Assembly (NCBI GenBank): GCA_964397365.1
Contig: CAYNIU010000001.1
Location: forward strand, 35,470 to 99,469
Direction of reading: 5' to 3'
DNA length: 64,000 nt
Source: Methylomarinum sp964397365
GTDB lineage: Bacteria; Pseudomonadota; Gammaproteobacteria; Methylococcales; Methylomonadaceae
The notes under the pieces were generated by a model, which was not told the DNA's origin, did no database searches, and saw only the letters and a list, made by a program, of their open reading frames with translations. The position numbers and the translations under genes are program-made. This document shows, one piece after another, positions 53,911-63,845 of this stretch (the stretch's first letter is position 1; every line of letters begins with the position of its first letter).

Positions 53911-54789
53911 TTAATTAAGCATTTGCCGAATATGCTCAATTTCATCCTTGGCCTGGTCAAGGATATTTATACTCTGATCGGCATCAAGCTGTCCGGCCGC
54001 CAGTTTTTTATAAGCCGGTAATTCATCCATTTTCGGCATTTTTTTGATGTCGATTTTACCAATATAACTGTGTAATTGAGACACCATGACAATATCCGTG
54101 TAATCGGCTTTTTCACCGCTATCCCGATACCAGTTTTCTGAATGCCTGATCACCGCCTCAAAATCAGTTGGAAAATCCCATTTGCGGATAATTTGTATGC
54201 CGATTTCATTTTTCAGTTCTTTTATGGTTTCTGCCAGATCTTTAGGGCTGGCTAATATTTCCGGGCTTTTATCAGCATAAGCTAAAATGGGGACGATACC
54301 TATATCATGAACCAAGCCGGCCAACATGGCTCGGTCAGGATCAAATCCCGGTGTTTTATGAGCAAATACCGCGCTAATTGCGGCAACATAACTACTATGC
54401 GACCATAATTCCTGCATCTTGCGGCGAATAATATAGGATTTCGCGGTAAATACTGATTTTAAGGCAAATGCGGTAATAATATCTTGAGACGCTTTCAAGC
54501 CGAGGCGAGTTAATGCTTCGGGACAACTTTCTATTTTACGTCGACCGCGATATAATGGGCTGTTGGCAATTTTGATCAAGCGTGCGGTAATGCTGGGGTC
54601 AATTTGTACGACTTTGGCTATTTTACTGTTATTGGCTTTTTCATCGTTAATAGCCCGACGGATTTTAAATGACACATCAGGAATAGTTGGCAAGGCCAGC
54701 TTATCTGATTGCATGTATTTGTAGCAGTTCAGATATAAACGATTTCTGGCAAGATTTGTGGCCTTTTGGGTTTTTACAGCGTTGGACAT
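53911..54789 (-). CDS. HDOD-domain signalling protein
   Basis: A 292-residue protein with the HDOD domain (about 30-240): LPTIPDVSFKIRRAIN, IAKVVQIDPSITARLIKIANSPLY, and a partly kept HD motif in AGLVHDIGIVPIL. HDOD proteins act in chemotaxis, type IV pilus and stress signalling, usually without known catalysis. It is the first gene of a two-gene unit with the FliK-like gene. Confidence 0.9.
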   Translation of the reverse strand: MSNAVKTQKATNLARNRLYLNCYKYMQSDKLALPTIPDVSFKIRRAINDEKANNSKIAKVVQIDPSITARLIKIANSPLYRGRRKIESCPEALTRLGLKASQDIITAFALKSVFTAKSYIIRRKMQELWSHSSYVAAISAVFAHKTPGFDPDRAMLAGLVHDIGIVPILAYADKSPEILASPKDLAETIKELKNEIGIQIIRKWDFPTDFEAVIRHSENWYRDSGEKADYTDIVMVSQLHSYIGKIDIKKMPKMDELPAYKKLAAGQLDADQSINILDQAKDEIEHIRQMLN

Positions 54790-54883
54790 AAAATTTGGTA
54801 ACGGATTAACTCATGGCGGTGTCAACGGTTTTTATCAAAGACTTTGCAGGTCATGGGTGTTTTTTCGGATACTCAAAATAAAG

Positions 54884-55657
54884 CTATCTGTTTTTCTTAT
54901 TCATCATATTGGCAACCCGTTTCAGGTCTTCTTCGGTATCAACACCTGCTTCCGGTGTTTTTTCAACTATGTGTACGAGAATCTTTTCGCCATACCACAA
55001 AACCCGTAATTGTTCCAATGATTCAATTGCTTCCAGAGGTGAAGACCGCCAGGCACAATAGCGCTGTAAAAATTTGACAGTATAAGCGTACATTCCGATA
55101 TGTCTTAAAAAGCGCTGGTGTGGATTATCAGTATTAACATGCGTGGGAAAAGAAGCCCGATCCCAGGGTATGGCAGCCCGACTGAAATAGAGCGCATAAG
55201 CCGCTTTATCCACTACCACTTTAACAATATTGGGATTAAAAATTTCATCTGGGTCGTGAATTTCTGCTGCCAATGTGGCCATTCCTGCTTTATTTTGTCC
55301 GCCCAGTGCGCTGGCGACATTATTTATATAATCAGGGGGAATTAAAGGTTCATCGCCTTGTAAGTTAACAATGATGTCATCATTCGGCCAGTTCAATGTA
55401 TCTGCAACTTCCGCTATGCGTTCGCTACCAGACTGATGGTCAGGGTCGGTCATGATTACCTGTAGTCCCAATTGTTTTACAGCCGCTAAAATACGCTGAT
55501 CATCGGTCGCTACCACCACTTGTTCCGCATTAGCCTCCAATGCCCGTTGGCAAACATGGGCAATCATCGGTTTACCGGCAATATTCAATAACGGTTTTCC
55601 CGGCAAACGGGTTGAACCGTAGCGGGCAGGAATAACAACTTTAAATGTACAAGTCAT
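54884..55657 (-). CDS. kdsB: CMP-KDO synthetase KdsB
   Basis: The 257-residue cytosolic enzyme that activates KDO with CTP for lipopolysaccharide inner core. It has nucleotide loop IPARYGSTRLPGKPL, QVVVATDD and NLQGDEPLIPP, and RHIGMYAYTVKFL further on. It is the last gene of the exbB-exbD-lpxK-ycaR-kdsB unit, 3 bp after ycaR. Confidence 0.97.
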   Translation of the reverse strand: MTCTFKVVIPARYGSTRLPGKPLLNIAGKPMIAHVCQRALEANAEQVVVATDDQRILAAVKQLGLQVIMTDPDHQSGSERIAEVADTLNWPNDDIIVNLQGDEPLIPPDYINNVASALGGQNKAGMATLAAEIHDPDEIFNPNIVKVVVDKAAYALYFSRAAIPWDRASFPTHVNTDNPHQRFLRHIGMYAYTVKFLQRYCAWRSSPLEAIESLEQLRVLWYGEKILVHIVEKTPEAGVDTEEDLKRVANMMNKKNR

Positions 55658-55660
55658 TGT

Positions 55661-55891
55661 TTATAGGGATGTCCGCGCCTGATGTGAATGTGCGCCGGAT
55701 TTGTTTTTTAGCGCTTCGACTTCTTCATTGTTTAATTCGCGTGCTTCATCTTCCAGCATGACGGGAATCTCATCACGTATTGGAAATGCCAGACGGTCAG
55801 CTTTACAGATTAATTCCTGATTTTTTTTATCATATAGCAAAGAACTTTTACATAAAGGACAGGCCAGTATATCGAGTAGTTTTTTATCCAT
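55661..55891 (-). CDS. ycaR: Trm112/YcaR-family small protein
   Basis: A 76-residue protein: LLDILACPLCKSSLLYDKKN with a CxxC pair, ELICKADRLAFPIRDEIPVMLE. In bacteria this family is encoded between lpxK and kdsB. Its exact role is not established, although eukaryotic Trm112 activates methyltransferases. It overlaps lpxK by 8 bp. Confidence 0.93.
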   Translation of the reverse strand: MDKKLLDILACPLCKSSLLYDKKNQELICKADRLAFPIRDEIPVMLEDEARELNNEEVEALKNKSGAHSHQARTSL

Positions 55892-56882
55892 GAGTTTTAG
55901 CTTTTAATAGTTTTAGTAAGTGTTGAGAAAATTGTGGTTGTGGATCGGCTTTTATTGGTACATACCAATGTTTATCCTGTGCAAAGCCAGTACATTTGAC
56001 AGCATCTTTTTCTGTCATCAATACGGGTTTTTCGTCTTTAAAATTAATCTCTGCAGATGAAAATATATGATGATCAGGAAACGCATGTTGTTTGGACTGA
56101 ATATTTTTTTGTGCTAAAAATTCAAAAAACCTGTCTGGATTTCCAATTCCGGCCAAAGCATGACAAGACTGTCCGCTGAATTCGCTTAATGGCCGGGTTT
56201 GCCCTGTTTTCAGATTAACTGCTTTATCACCGGCAAATTTCATTGAATATTCATTTTCTTCTTTAGAGTCGCCATTGACGATAACCAGATCGACTTCCTT
56301 TAAGCGTTCAGGAGGCTCTCGCAAAGGCCCGGCCGGTAGACAATAACCGTTACCGAAACGGCGCTGACCATCAATTACCACAATCTCAATATCACGTTGC
56401 AAGGCATAATGCTGCAAACCGTCATCGGAAATAATAATATTGCAATTGCAGTGCTTTAGTAGATAGCGTGCCGCGTCAACCCGGCTTTTACAAATCACTA
56501 CCGGTATTTCGCATTGTCTGGCAATCAATACCGGTTCGTCACCCACCGCGGCCGGGTTGCTGTTGGCATTCACCAGTAGCGGTTGTTCATGATCCTGACC
56601 ACCATAACCGCGACTGATGATTCCAGGTTTAAAAGCGGATTGTTCAAGATAATGAGCCAACCAAATCACTAATGGTGTTTTACCCGTGCCTCCAACAGTA
56701 AGATTGCCAACGACAATTACCGGAACAGGCAATTTAGCGCTTTTATAAAACCCTTTTCGATATAAAAAACGGCGTATCCGGATAATATCTACATAAATCA
56801 TCGACAAAGGCATAATCCAGGTGGAAATATACATTTCTTTGTACCAGGCATCCTGAAACCATTTTATCAGTGTTTTTTTCAT
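55884..56882 (-). CDS. lpxK: Tetraacyldisaccharide 4'-kinase LpxK
   Basis: The 332-residue inner-membrane-associated kinase that adds the 4'-phosphate of lipid A. A hydrophobic N-terminal region precedes the Walker A VGNLTVGGTGKTPLVI, ISRGYGG, ISDDGLQHYAL and LTEKDAVKC. Its ATG overlaps the exbD stop (TAATG). The flippase gene msbA, which precedes lpxK in many relatives, is absent here. Confidence 0.96.
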   Translation of the reverse strand: MKKTLIKWFQDAWYKEMYISTWIMPLSMIYVDIIRIRRFLYRKGFYKSAKLPVPVIVVGNLTVGGTGKTPLVIWLAHYLEQSAFKPGIISRGYGGQDHEQPLLVNANSNPAAVGDEPVLIARQCEIPVVICKSRVDAARYLLKHCNCNIIISDDGLQHYALQRDIEIVVIDGQRRFGNGYCLPAGPLREPPERLKEVDLVIVNGDSKEENEYSMKFAGDKAVNLKTGQTRPLSEFSGQSCHALAGIGNPDRFFEFLAQKNIQSKQHAFPDHHIFSSAEINFKDEKPVLMTEKDAVKCTGFAQDKHWYVPIKADPQPQFSQHLLKLLKAKTHG

Positions 56883-57316
56883 TAGCTTACCGGTGCATTT
56901 TTAGTTGCAAAGGTGATGCGTTTAAAGCCTAATTGACTGGCGATATCCAATGCACTGATGACGGCCTGATGTGGGGTTTTACCATCGGCGCTGATGACAA
57001 AAGGCATTTGTCTGGAATTGCCGGCTGCTTGCCTCAGCGCTCGTTTTAGCGTTGATAATTTCTGATTGATTAATTGATGAAATTGTCCTTTTTCATCAGA
57101 AATAAAATAAACCCCTTCAGCATCAATCATTAAAGTGATCACTTTCTGTTTGTCTTCAGATTCGATTCCCCGGGCTTCCGGCAGATTAATTTTCAATTCG
57201 GTCTGACGATTAAATGTGGTGGTGACCATAAAAAAAATTAGCAGCAGAAATACCACGTCAATCATTGGTGTCATGGACAATTCCAGCGGTTGTTTTTTTT
57301 GGCGGTGGAAATTCAT
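56882..57316 (-). CDS. exbD: ExbD/TolR-family energy transducer
   Basis: A 144-residue protein with one membrane segment (about 18-38: SMTPMIDVVFLLLIFFMVTT) carrying the essential Asp, and a periplasmic domain. With ExbB it harnesses the proton gradient for TonB-type transport. It overlaps exbB and lpxK by single bases. It may energise the TonB receptor encoded at 5137-7410, though no tonB gene is in the window. Confidence 0.95.
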   Translation of the reverse strand: MNFHRQKKQPLELSMTPMIDVVFLLLIFFMVTTTFNRQTELKINLPEARGIESEDKQKVITLMIDAEGVYFISDEKGQFHQLINQKLSTLKRALRQAAGNSRQMPFVISADGKTPHQAVISALDIASQLGFKRITFATKNAPVS

Positions 57317-57930
57317 TATTCCTCCTCTCGGTCGCCATGCATCATGTCAATTAAGCGCAATGATTCTTCTTCCATATTGACAACATATTCATCAACCAGT
57401 CGTTCAAAATAACGATGGAAAATAAGACTGGGAATAGCGATGGTCAAGCCGGCCGCTGTAGTAATCAACGCCTCAGAAATACCGCCCGCTAAAATACCCG
57501 GATCACCGACGCCATGAATCATGATGGCAGAAAATACTTTAATCATACCGACAACAGTTCCGAGTAAGCCTAGCAAAGGGGTAATGGAAGCAATTGTACC
57601 CAATGCATTCAAATATCTTTCCAACTGATGAACAACCTGATGACCGGCCTCTTCTATACTGGTTTTCATCATCTCGCGGCCATGTTCGCTATTGGATAGA
57701 CCGGCAGCCAGAACAGTTCCTAATGGTGAGCTGACTTTAATGCGCCTCAAGGTAACGTCATCCAGCTTTTTATCCCGGTGTAACTTCCATATATGCGGCA
57801 CCAATTCTGCCGGTAAAATCTTCTTGCGTTGTAAAGACCAGAATCGCTCACCGATTATTCCCATAGCTCCTATGGAACACAGAATAATCGGTAACATCAT
57901 CCAACCGCCGTTTTTAATCAGTTCAAACAC
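57316..57930 (-). CDS. exbB: ExbB/TolQ/MotA-family proton channel protein
   Basis: A 204-residue protein with three membrane segments: one N-terminal (about 12-30) and two late ones, ITPLLGLLGTVVGMIKVFSAI and ISEALITTAAGLTIAIPSLIF, which are the family signature. It forms the proton channel with ExbD. First gene of the lipid-A/KDO operon. Confidence 0.95.
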   Translation of the reverse strand: MFELIKNGGWMMLPIILCSIGAMGIIGERFWSLQRKKILPAELVPHIWKLHRDKKLDDVTLRRIKVSSPLGTVLAAGLSNSEHGREMMKTSIEEAGHQVVHQLERYLNALGTIASITPLLGLLGTVVGMIKVFSAIMIHGVGDPGILAGGISEALITTAAGLTIAIPSLIFHRYFERLVDEYVVNMEEESLRLIDMMHGDREEE

Positions 57931-57975
57931 GTTAATTCCCAGCTATTATTTAATTCACTATTGATCATTAACATT

Positions 57976-59130
57976 CTAACTCAATAGCGAGCGTTTTTCC
58001 CGTCCCACCCAGATGAAGGCAATCAGGAAAGCGATGCAACAGACCCCGGCGGCAATGGAATAAACAAAGGTTGCACCAAATGTATCCCAAAAATAGCCAC
58101 TGTATAAACTTCCCAACATGCCACCCAAACCAAAACTCATGCTGCTGTATAAGGCCTGTCCTTTGCCCTGATGCTGAATACCAAAATACTGATGTACAAA
58201 ATGAATCGCTGCCACATGAGAGGAGCCGAAAGTGGCGGCATGCAATAGCTGGGCAGTAATCATCAAGGCCATTGAATCAGCACAATGAGCAATTATTAAC
58301 CAGCGGATAATGCTCAAAAAAATACTGATCAATAAAATAATCCGCAAGGAAATTCTGTTTAGCAGTTTTTTCATGGTTATGAACAACATGATTTCCGCAC
58401 ACACTCCCAGCGCCCACAACATCCCTATCTGAGTCCCGGAATATCCGTAATTATTCAAATAAATCGAATAAAAGACGTAATATGGCCCATGCGCCAGTTG
58501 TAACAACATATAAACGACAATAAAGGCTATCACCTCGGGACTTAGTATAATACGCCATATTCCCACGCTATCATGCGACGAAAAATTAGCCTGCGCTTCT
58601 GGAGTCAATAATGCAAGCAGCCAGATTAAACTCAGCAAAATCGTGAGAATATAGGGGAGGTATGAAATATCAAAATATTCCAGCAACCGTCCTATCCCAA
58701 GAACAGTAACGATAAAGCCAACCGAACCCCATAACCGGATTTGGCTGTAACGATGGGGTTCTTGTTGCAAATGAAACAGGGTCACTGCTTCAAATTGCGG
58801 TAATGCAGCATTCCAGAAAAAACTGAAACTAACCGTTATGACAGCAAACCACTGATAGCCGGTGAGCCATAAGAAACCTGCAAAAAACAAAGCTGCAAAA
58901 AATGAGGCAATACGAATGACTCGCAGACTCTTTCCGGTATGATCGGCAACCCAGCCCCATAGATTGGGGGCAATAATTTTTGTTGCCACCATCAAAGCGG
59001 ACAACTCGCCAATTTCCAAAGCGGAAAAACCACTGTTTTCCAGATAAAGGCTCCAAAATGGCAGGAACCCGCCCAGTGTGGCAAAATAAAAAAAATAAAA
59101 ACCGGATAAACGCCAGTATGGCAATTTCAT
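57976..59130 (-). CDS. Major facilitator superfamily transporter
   Basis: About 384 residues from ATG 59130 (MKLPYWRLSGFYFFYFATLGGFLPFW); the frame is open to 59172. Twelve membrane segments are present. The opening and the PQFEAVTLFHLQQEPHRYSQIRLWGSVGF region resemble the HcaT/phenylpropionate-permease-like MFS subgroup. The substrate is unknown. It may be co-transcribed with aroC, but a 294-bp gap separates them. Confidence 0.88.
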   Translation of the reverse strand: MKLPYWRLSGFYFFYFATLGGFLPFWSLYLENSGFSALEIGELSALMVATKIIAPNLWGWVADHTGKSLRVIRIASFFAALFFAGFLWLTGYQWFAVITVSFSFFWNAALPQFEAVTLFHLQQEPHRYSQIRLWGSVGFIVTVLGIGRLLEYFDISYLPYILTILLSLIWLLALLTPEAQANFSSHDSVGIWRIILSPEVIAFIVVYMLLQLAHGPYYVFYSIYLNNYGYSGTQIGMLWALGVCAEIMLFITMKKLLNRISLRIILLISIFLSIIRWLIIAHCADSMALMITAQLLHAATFGSSHVAAIHFVHQYFGIQHQGKGQALYSSMSFGLGGMLGSLYSGYFWDTFGATFVYSIAAGVCCIAFLIAFIWVGREKRSLLS

Positions 59131-59424
59131 GAAACTGTTATCAGCTAAAGAAAGGAACGCTTTTAATGCCACATTTTGACGGCATCTGGAAAATACACCA
59201 AATAAAGACTACTAATTTAAAACAGGACAAGGTTTTCACCTAATGAAGATAATTTGAATCTTCATATTTTTTCATGAAGAAAAATAACCACCTCCCAAAT
59301 CTATATTCTCTCAAATGTCCAGTCAGAAAATGTACGCAATGCGCACCCTACCATTTAATCCCGACATTAATTGAGTTATGGATGTCGGTGTGGATTTATC
59401 CGCTGCTACATCCCTGTATATGTT
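59131..59424. other. Spacer between the MFS gene and aroC
   Basis: A 294-bp AT-rich spacer containing the MFS promoter. The short plus-strand frame here has no coding features. Nothing else seen. Confidence 0.4.
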
Positions 59425-60513
59425 TTATCTTAATACCGGCAGACCTGAGTCAACGTCAATATTTTGAGCCCGATGTCTTAACAAGTGATCCATGATGGTA
59501 ATTGCCATCATCGCTTCAGCTATTGGCGTGGCTCTGATACCGACACAAGGGTCGTGGCGACCTTTGGTTTCAACCTCAATGGCTTGTCCTTTGGTGTCGA
59601 TGCTTTTTCCGGCAATCCGCAAACTGGATGTTGGTTTTAAGGCAATACGGGCAACGATATCCTGCCCGGTAGATATACCGCCTAAAACCCCGCCGGCATG
59701 ATTACTTAAAAAACCCTCAGGCGTGATTTCATCACGAAATGCCGTGCCTTTACTGTTGACACAATCGAAACCATCACCAATTTCCACTCCTTTGACTGCA
59801 TTAATACTCATTAACGAATGTGCCAACTCAGCATCAATCCGGTCAAATATTGGTTCGCCCAAACCCGGCGGTACATTACGGGCAACTACATCAATCTTGG
59901 CGCCAATGGAATCTCCCTGCTTTCGCAAAGCATCCATATAGGCTTCAAGTTCAGCGATTTTATCAATATCGGGACAGAAAAAAGGATTACTGGAAATAAC
60001 ATTCCAATCCAACTTATCCATTTTAATGGGACCCAATTGCGATAAATATCCTCGTACTTCCACATTAAACAGTTGTTTAAGATATTTTTTCGCAATTGCA
60101 CCGGCCGCCACTCGCATTGCCGTTTCTCTGGCTGATGAGCGACCGCCGCCCCGATAGTCACGAAAGCCATATTTATGGTGGTAGGTGTAATCAGCATGAC
60201 CGGGGCGGAATGTTTCAGCAATATTGGAATAATCCCTGGAACGCTGATCGGTGTTTTCAATCAACAAGCCAATAGGGGTTCCTGTTGTTTTGCCTTCAAA
60301 GACACCGGATAAAATTTTAACCTTATCCGCTTCACGCCGCTGTGTGGTATGCCGGGATGTACCGGGCTTTCTCCTGTCCAGATCAATCTGAATATCCTGT
60401 TCTGATAATTCCATTCCCGGTGGACAACCGTCAACAATGCAACCCAGCGCCAGCCCATGACTTTCACCAAATGTGGTCACCGTAAATAATTTTCCTATTG
60501 TATTTCCCGACAT
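59425..60513 (-). CDS. aroC: Chorismate synthase
   Basis: The 362-residue FMN-dependent enzyme that makes chorismate from EPSP. Signature segments are GESHGLALGCIVDGCPPG near the N terminus, HADYTYHHKYGFRDYRGGGR, SARETAMRVAAGAIA, and LSNHAGGVLGGISTGQD with RGRHDPCVGIRATPIAEAM later on. It starts 2 bp after the prmB stop, a classical gammaproteobacterial pair. Confidence 0.97.
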   Translation of the reverse strand: MSGNTIGKLFTVTTFGESHGLALGCIVDGCPPGMELSEQDIQIDLDRRKPGTSRHTTQRREADKVKILSGVFEGKTTGTPIGLLIENTDQRSRDYSNIAETFRPGHADYTYHHKYGFRDYRGGGRSSARETAMRVAAGAIAKKYLKQLFNVEVRGYLSQLGPIKMDKLDWNVISSNPFFCPDIDKIAELEAYMDALRKQGDSIGAKIDVVARNVPPGLGEPIFDRIDAELAHSLMSINAVKGVEIGDGFDCVNSKGTAFRDEITPEGFLSNHAGGVLGGISTGQDIVARIALKPTSSLRIAGKSIDTKGQAIEVETKGRHDPCVGIRATPIAEAMMAITIMDHLLRHRAQNIDVDSGLPVLR

Positions 60514-60515
60514 AA

Positions 60516-61445
60516 TTATAAAGCGTTTAAAAATAAAGAGTGATATTGACTGACTTGTTCGGCGGTCAACAAAAAAACACCATCACCGCCACGCTCAAAT
60601 TCCAGCCAGTAAAAAGGGACTTCAGGAAATGTCTGTTGTAATGTTTCCGCACTGGAACCCACCTCAACAATCAAAATACCCTGTTCAGCCAGATAAGCAC
60701 CCGCTTCAAGCAAAATACGCAAAACCAGATCAAGACCAGTTTGCCCACCTTTAAAACCAATTTCCGGTTCAGCATGAAATTCAGCCGGCAAGTCATTCCA
60801 TTCGTCAATGCTAACATATGGAGGGTTGCTGACAATGATGTTATAAGGTTTCTCAGACAAAGCCACGAATAAATCAGATTGATACAATGTAACCTGTTCT
60901 TGTAACTGATGTTTGTCAATATTAATTCTGGCGACCTCACAGGCATCCGTTGACAGTTCAACGGCATCTATGTGGGCATCAGGAAAAGCATAAGCACAGG
61001 CAATAGCGATACAAGCGCTGCCGGTACATAAATCAAGAACATTATAAATCTGTGTTTCATTCACCCAGGGTTCAAAACGTTCCTCTATCAATTCAGCAAT
61101 CGGAGATCGCGGTATCAATACCCGTTCATCGACATAAAATGACAGACCGGCAAAAACAGCTTCATGCGTTATATACGCGGACGGTTTGCGTTCATTTATT
61201 CTCTTGTTGATTAAATCAACAACTTCCTCCCTTTCTGATTTTGTCAGGATGGCGTCAAAATAGCTTTCCGCCAGATTATAGGGTTGATGAAGAGTATGTA
61301 ACACAATGGCCGCCGCTTCATCCAGAGCCGTAGCGGTACCATGACCCAGGAAAATCCGATGAGCGGTAAACCGGCTGGCTCCCCAGCGGATATAGTCCCG
61401 AATACTGACAAGTGTTGTCGTAACCTCTGTTGATACTGGATTCAT
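60516..61445 (-). CDS. prmB: Ribosomal protein L3 glutamine methyltransferase PrmB
   Basis: The 309-residue SAM-dependent enzyme that methylates glutamine in ribosomal protein uL3. It has SAM loop VLDLCTGSACIAIACA, catalytic NPPYVSIDEW and RVLIPRSPIAELI. The SP in RSPIAE instead of the RPE of PrmC, together with the aroC neighbour, supports PrmB over PrmC. Confidence 0.94.
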   Translation of the reverse strand: MNPVSTEVTTTLVSIRDYIRWGASRFTAHRIFLGHGTATALDEAAAIVLHTLHQPYNLAESYFDAILTKSEREEVVDLINKRINERKPSAYITHEAVFAGLSFYVDERVLIPRSPIAELIEERFEPWVNETQIYNVLDLCTGSACIAIACAYAFPDAHIDAVELSTDACEVARINIDKHQLQEQVTLYQSDLFVALSEKPYNIIVSNPPYVSIDEWNDLPAEFHAEPEIGFKGGQTGLDLVLRILLEAGAYLAEQGILIVEVGSSAETLQQTFPEVPFYWLEFERGGDGVFLLTAEQVSQYHSLFLNAL

Positions 61446-61859
61446 GGTTTTTAATAATAAGGGGCTGACACGGAATAATGTTATTTCAAGGCAGGATTTT
61501 AAACTAAACGCTAGTATTTTGTCTTGAAGCTAAAGTTTATGAGTTTAGATAAAAATATAACCACTTGATTATAAAACTTAAGTGTGCGCTAAAAGAGTAT
61601 CTGCAGGTTGGTTTGAAATTACTTTAAAAGCGCAAATGAATCATGCCTTAAAACGACCTTTATTACCAGCTTTAACTATTGGTCTGCAATAATTTTAGTG
61701 GATAACGAGGTTGCCGAATTCTGACAACAGTGGTATGAAAATGATTGACCATCGGGCGGGATAAATGAACCGTCTTGGAGGTATCCATATCAACCTGATT
61801 GAAGTATTTACTTTTCTCAACTACAGTTGCAATAAGAACTGGACACTCGTTTTCTAAAA
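61446..61859. other. Divergent spacer between prmB and the WYL regulator
   Basis: A 414-bp spacer between divergent genes, presumably with both promoters. No gene, CRISPR repeat or clear hairpin is visible. Confidence 0.45.
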
Positions 61860-62825
61860 ATGGATAAATTTAGTCGCATCTGGCAATTGCACAAGGAATT
61901 CAGTAATCGCAGAATTCCCGTCAAACTCGCTGAATTGGCCGAACGACTGGAATGCAGCGAAAAAACCATCAAACGAACCATTAAACAAATGCAGCAGGAA
62001 TTAAACGCCCCGCTGGAATACCGGGCGGAATTCCATGGCTGGCGTTACGCGCCTGATCGAAAGGAAATCTTTGAACTGCCAGGACTGTGGATGAATGAAA
62101 ACGAATTGCTTGCTTTGATCATGCTGTTATCAATTCTCGAAAGCTTTGGTAATGGATTACTCGGTGAGGAAATGCAGAGAACCAATACCTATATCACACA
62201 ATTGTTACAAAGGCGTGGACTCGACAGAAGTGATATTGTTGCTAAATTAAAAATTCTACCCATTGCCCAAAAAGCGCTACCATCCCAAACACTTTACAGT
62301 ATTAGTGAGGCATTGTTTAAAAACCATCAGGTTATTATAGATTACGTTGATTTTAACAATCGTGAAACTAGCCGCTATATCAGCCCACAAGCATTAGTGT
62401 ACTATCGCGATAACTGGTATGTGGATGCCTGGTGTCATATGCGCTCGGATCTCAGAACATTTTCCATTGCCAGAATCAGAACTGTTATCCAGACAAACAA
62501 AAAGGCAAAGATAATCAATACGGATTTATTATCAGCCTATTTTTCAGAAAGCTACGGCATTTTTGCAGGTCAGCCAAAAAACACCGCCAAATTAAAATTT
62601 TCACCCACCATCGCCAGAGAAATTTCTATGCAATGCTGGCATGGAAAACAAACTGGATATTGGGATGGTAAACATTATGTATTAGAAATTCCTTACGATA
62701 AAAGTGACGAATTAGTCATGGATATTATGCGCTATTTACCACAAGTAGAAGTACTTCACCCCGAAAGCCTGAAGAGGAAGGTTAGACATAAAATCCAATT
62801 GGCTTACAAAATTTTTTGTAAGTAG
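61860..62825 (+). CDS. WYL-domain transcriptional regulator
   Basis: A 321-residue protein. The N-terminal HTH (about 5-55: IPVKLAELAERLECSEKTIKRTIKQM) is followed by a WYL ligand-sensing domain (about 130-230). The WYL motif appears as YYRDNWYVDAWCHMRSDLRTF with the following SIARI. WYL regulators often sit beside CRISPR-Cas or other defence genes and bind nucleic acids or nucleotides. It lies 76 bp before cas1 on the same strand and is more AT-rich than cas1. Confidence 0.9.
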   Translation: MDKFSRIWQLHKEFSNRRIPVKLAELAERLECSEKTIKRTIKQMQQELNAPLEYRAEFHGWRYAPDRKEIFELPGLWMNENELLALIMLLSILESFGNGLLGEEMQRTNTYITQLLQRRGLDRSDIVAKLKILPIAQKALPSQTLYSISEALFKNHQVIIDYVDFNNRETSRYISPQALVYYRDNWYVDAWCHMRSDLRTFSIARIRTVIQTNKKAKIINTDLLSAYFSESYGIFAGQPKNTAKLKFSPTIAREISMQCWHGKQTGYWDGKHYVLEIPYDKSDELVMDIMRYLPQVEVLHPESLKRKVRHKIQLAYKIFCK

Positions 62826-62901
62826 GACATATTTTGTCCAGAGGCTGATGGATAATGTCAGGCAGTAAAATTTCCTTAGTCATTAACGGATTGCCATTAT
62901 T

Positions 62902-63837
62902 ATGGAACAGCTGACAGATCTGAAAGCCATATTACATTCAAAACGCGCCAATATTTACTATCTGGAAAAATGCCGGGTGATGCAAAAAGATGGTCGCGTA
63001 TTGTATTTGACCGAAGCCAGCGAGCAGAAGCAATACTGGAATATTCCCATTGCCAATACCACCGTCATCTTGCTGGGTACCGGCACGTCCATTACCCAGG
63101 CGGCGGTCAGAATGCTGGCGCAGGCCGGTGTGTTGATTGGCTTTTGCGGCGGCGGAAGTACGCCGTTATTGATGGCCAACGAAATCGAATGGCTGTCGCC
63201 ACAAAGCGAATACCGGCCAACCGAATATGTGCAGGGCTGGCTGTCCTTCTGGTTTGATGAACAAAAACGCTTGCGTGTTGCCAAACAGTTTCAGCAACAA
63301 CGCATTCAATTTATCCGCCAAAGCTGGGCAAAAGACAAGGATTTACAGCTGGAAGGTTTTTTATCGGAGGATGACGACACCGCCACCGCCTTGACCGGCT
63401 TTGCCGATAAAATTGAGCATACACCCAACGTCACCCAATTATTACTGGCCGAAGCCCAACTCACCAAGCGGCTTTATAAAATCGCCGTCTTGCGCACTCA
63501 AACCGATGATTTTGTCCGCAATTTTGACAGCACCGATGACGCCAATGCCTTTCTCAATCACGGCAATTACCTGGCCTATGGGCTGGCAGCCAGCACCTTA
63601 TGGGTGCTCGGTATTCCGCACGGTTTTGCCGTGATGCACGGTAAAACCCGCCGAGGCGCGCTGGTATTTGATGTCGCGGACTTAATCAAAGACGCCATCG
63701 TCCTGCCCTGGGCCTTTATCTGCGCCAAAGAAGGCATGAGCGAACAGGAATTTCGCCAGCAAATCCTGCAAAAATTCACCCAGCACAAAGCGCTGGATTT
63801 TATGTTTGACTGTGTGAAGAAGGCCGCACAACCATGA
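62902..63837 (+). CDS. cas1f: CRISPR adaptation integrase Cas1 (Type I-F)
   Basis: A 311-residue protein close to Cas1 of the I-F subtype: LKAILHSKRANIYYLEKCRV, IPIANTTVILLGTGTSITQAA and GFCGGGSTPLL. Catalytic residues are likely Glu184 (LLLAEAQL), His246 (AVMHGKTRRG) and Asp260 (FDVADLIKDA). Cas1 integrates new spacers together with Cas2, which is fused to Cas3 in I-F. No cas2-3 follows within the window; a vapC on the other strand does. The gene is clearly more GC-rich than its upstream neighbours, which suggests transfer. Confidence 0.95.
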   Translation: MEQLTDLKAILHSKRANIYYLEKCRVMQKDGRVLYLTEASEQKQYWNIPIANTTVILLGTGTSITQAAVRMLAQAGVLIGFCGGGSTPLLMANEIEWLSPQSEYRPTEYVQGWLSFWFDEQKRLRVAKQFQQQRIQFIRQSWAKDKDLQLEGFLSEDDDTATALTGFADKIEHTPNVTQLLLAEAQLTKRLYKIAVLRTQTDDFVRNFDSTDDANAFLNHGNYLAYGLAASTLWVLGIPHGFAVMHGKTRRGALVFDVADLIKDAIVLPWAFICAKEGMSEQEFRQQILQKFTQHKALDFMFDCVKKAAQP

Positions 63838-63845
63838 ACAGTCGG

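Noticed and set aside
61446..62901. CRISPR array near cas1
   Set aside because: I looked for regularly spaced short repeats in both spacers around the WYL gene and saw none; an array may lie beyond the window.
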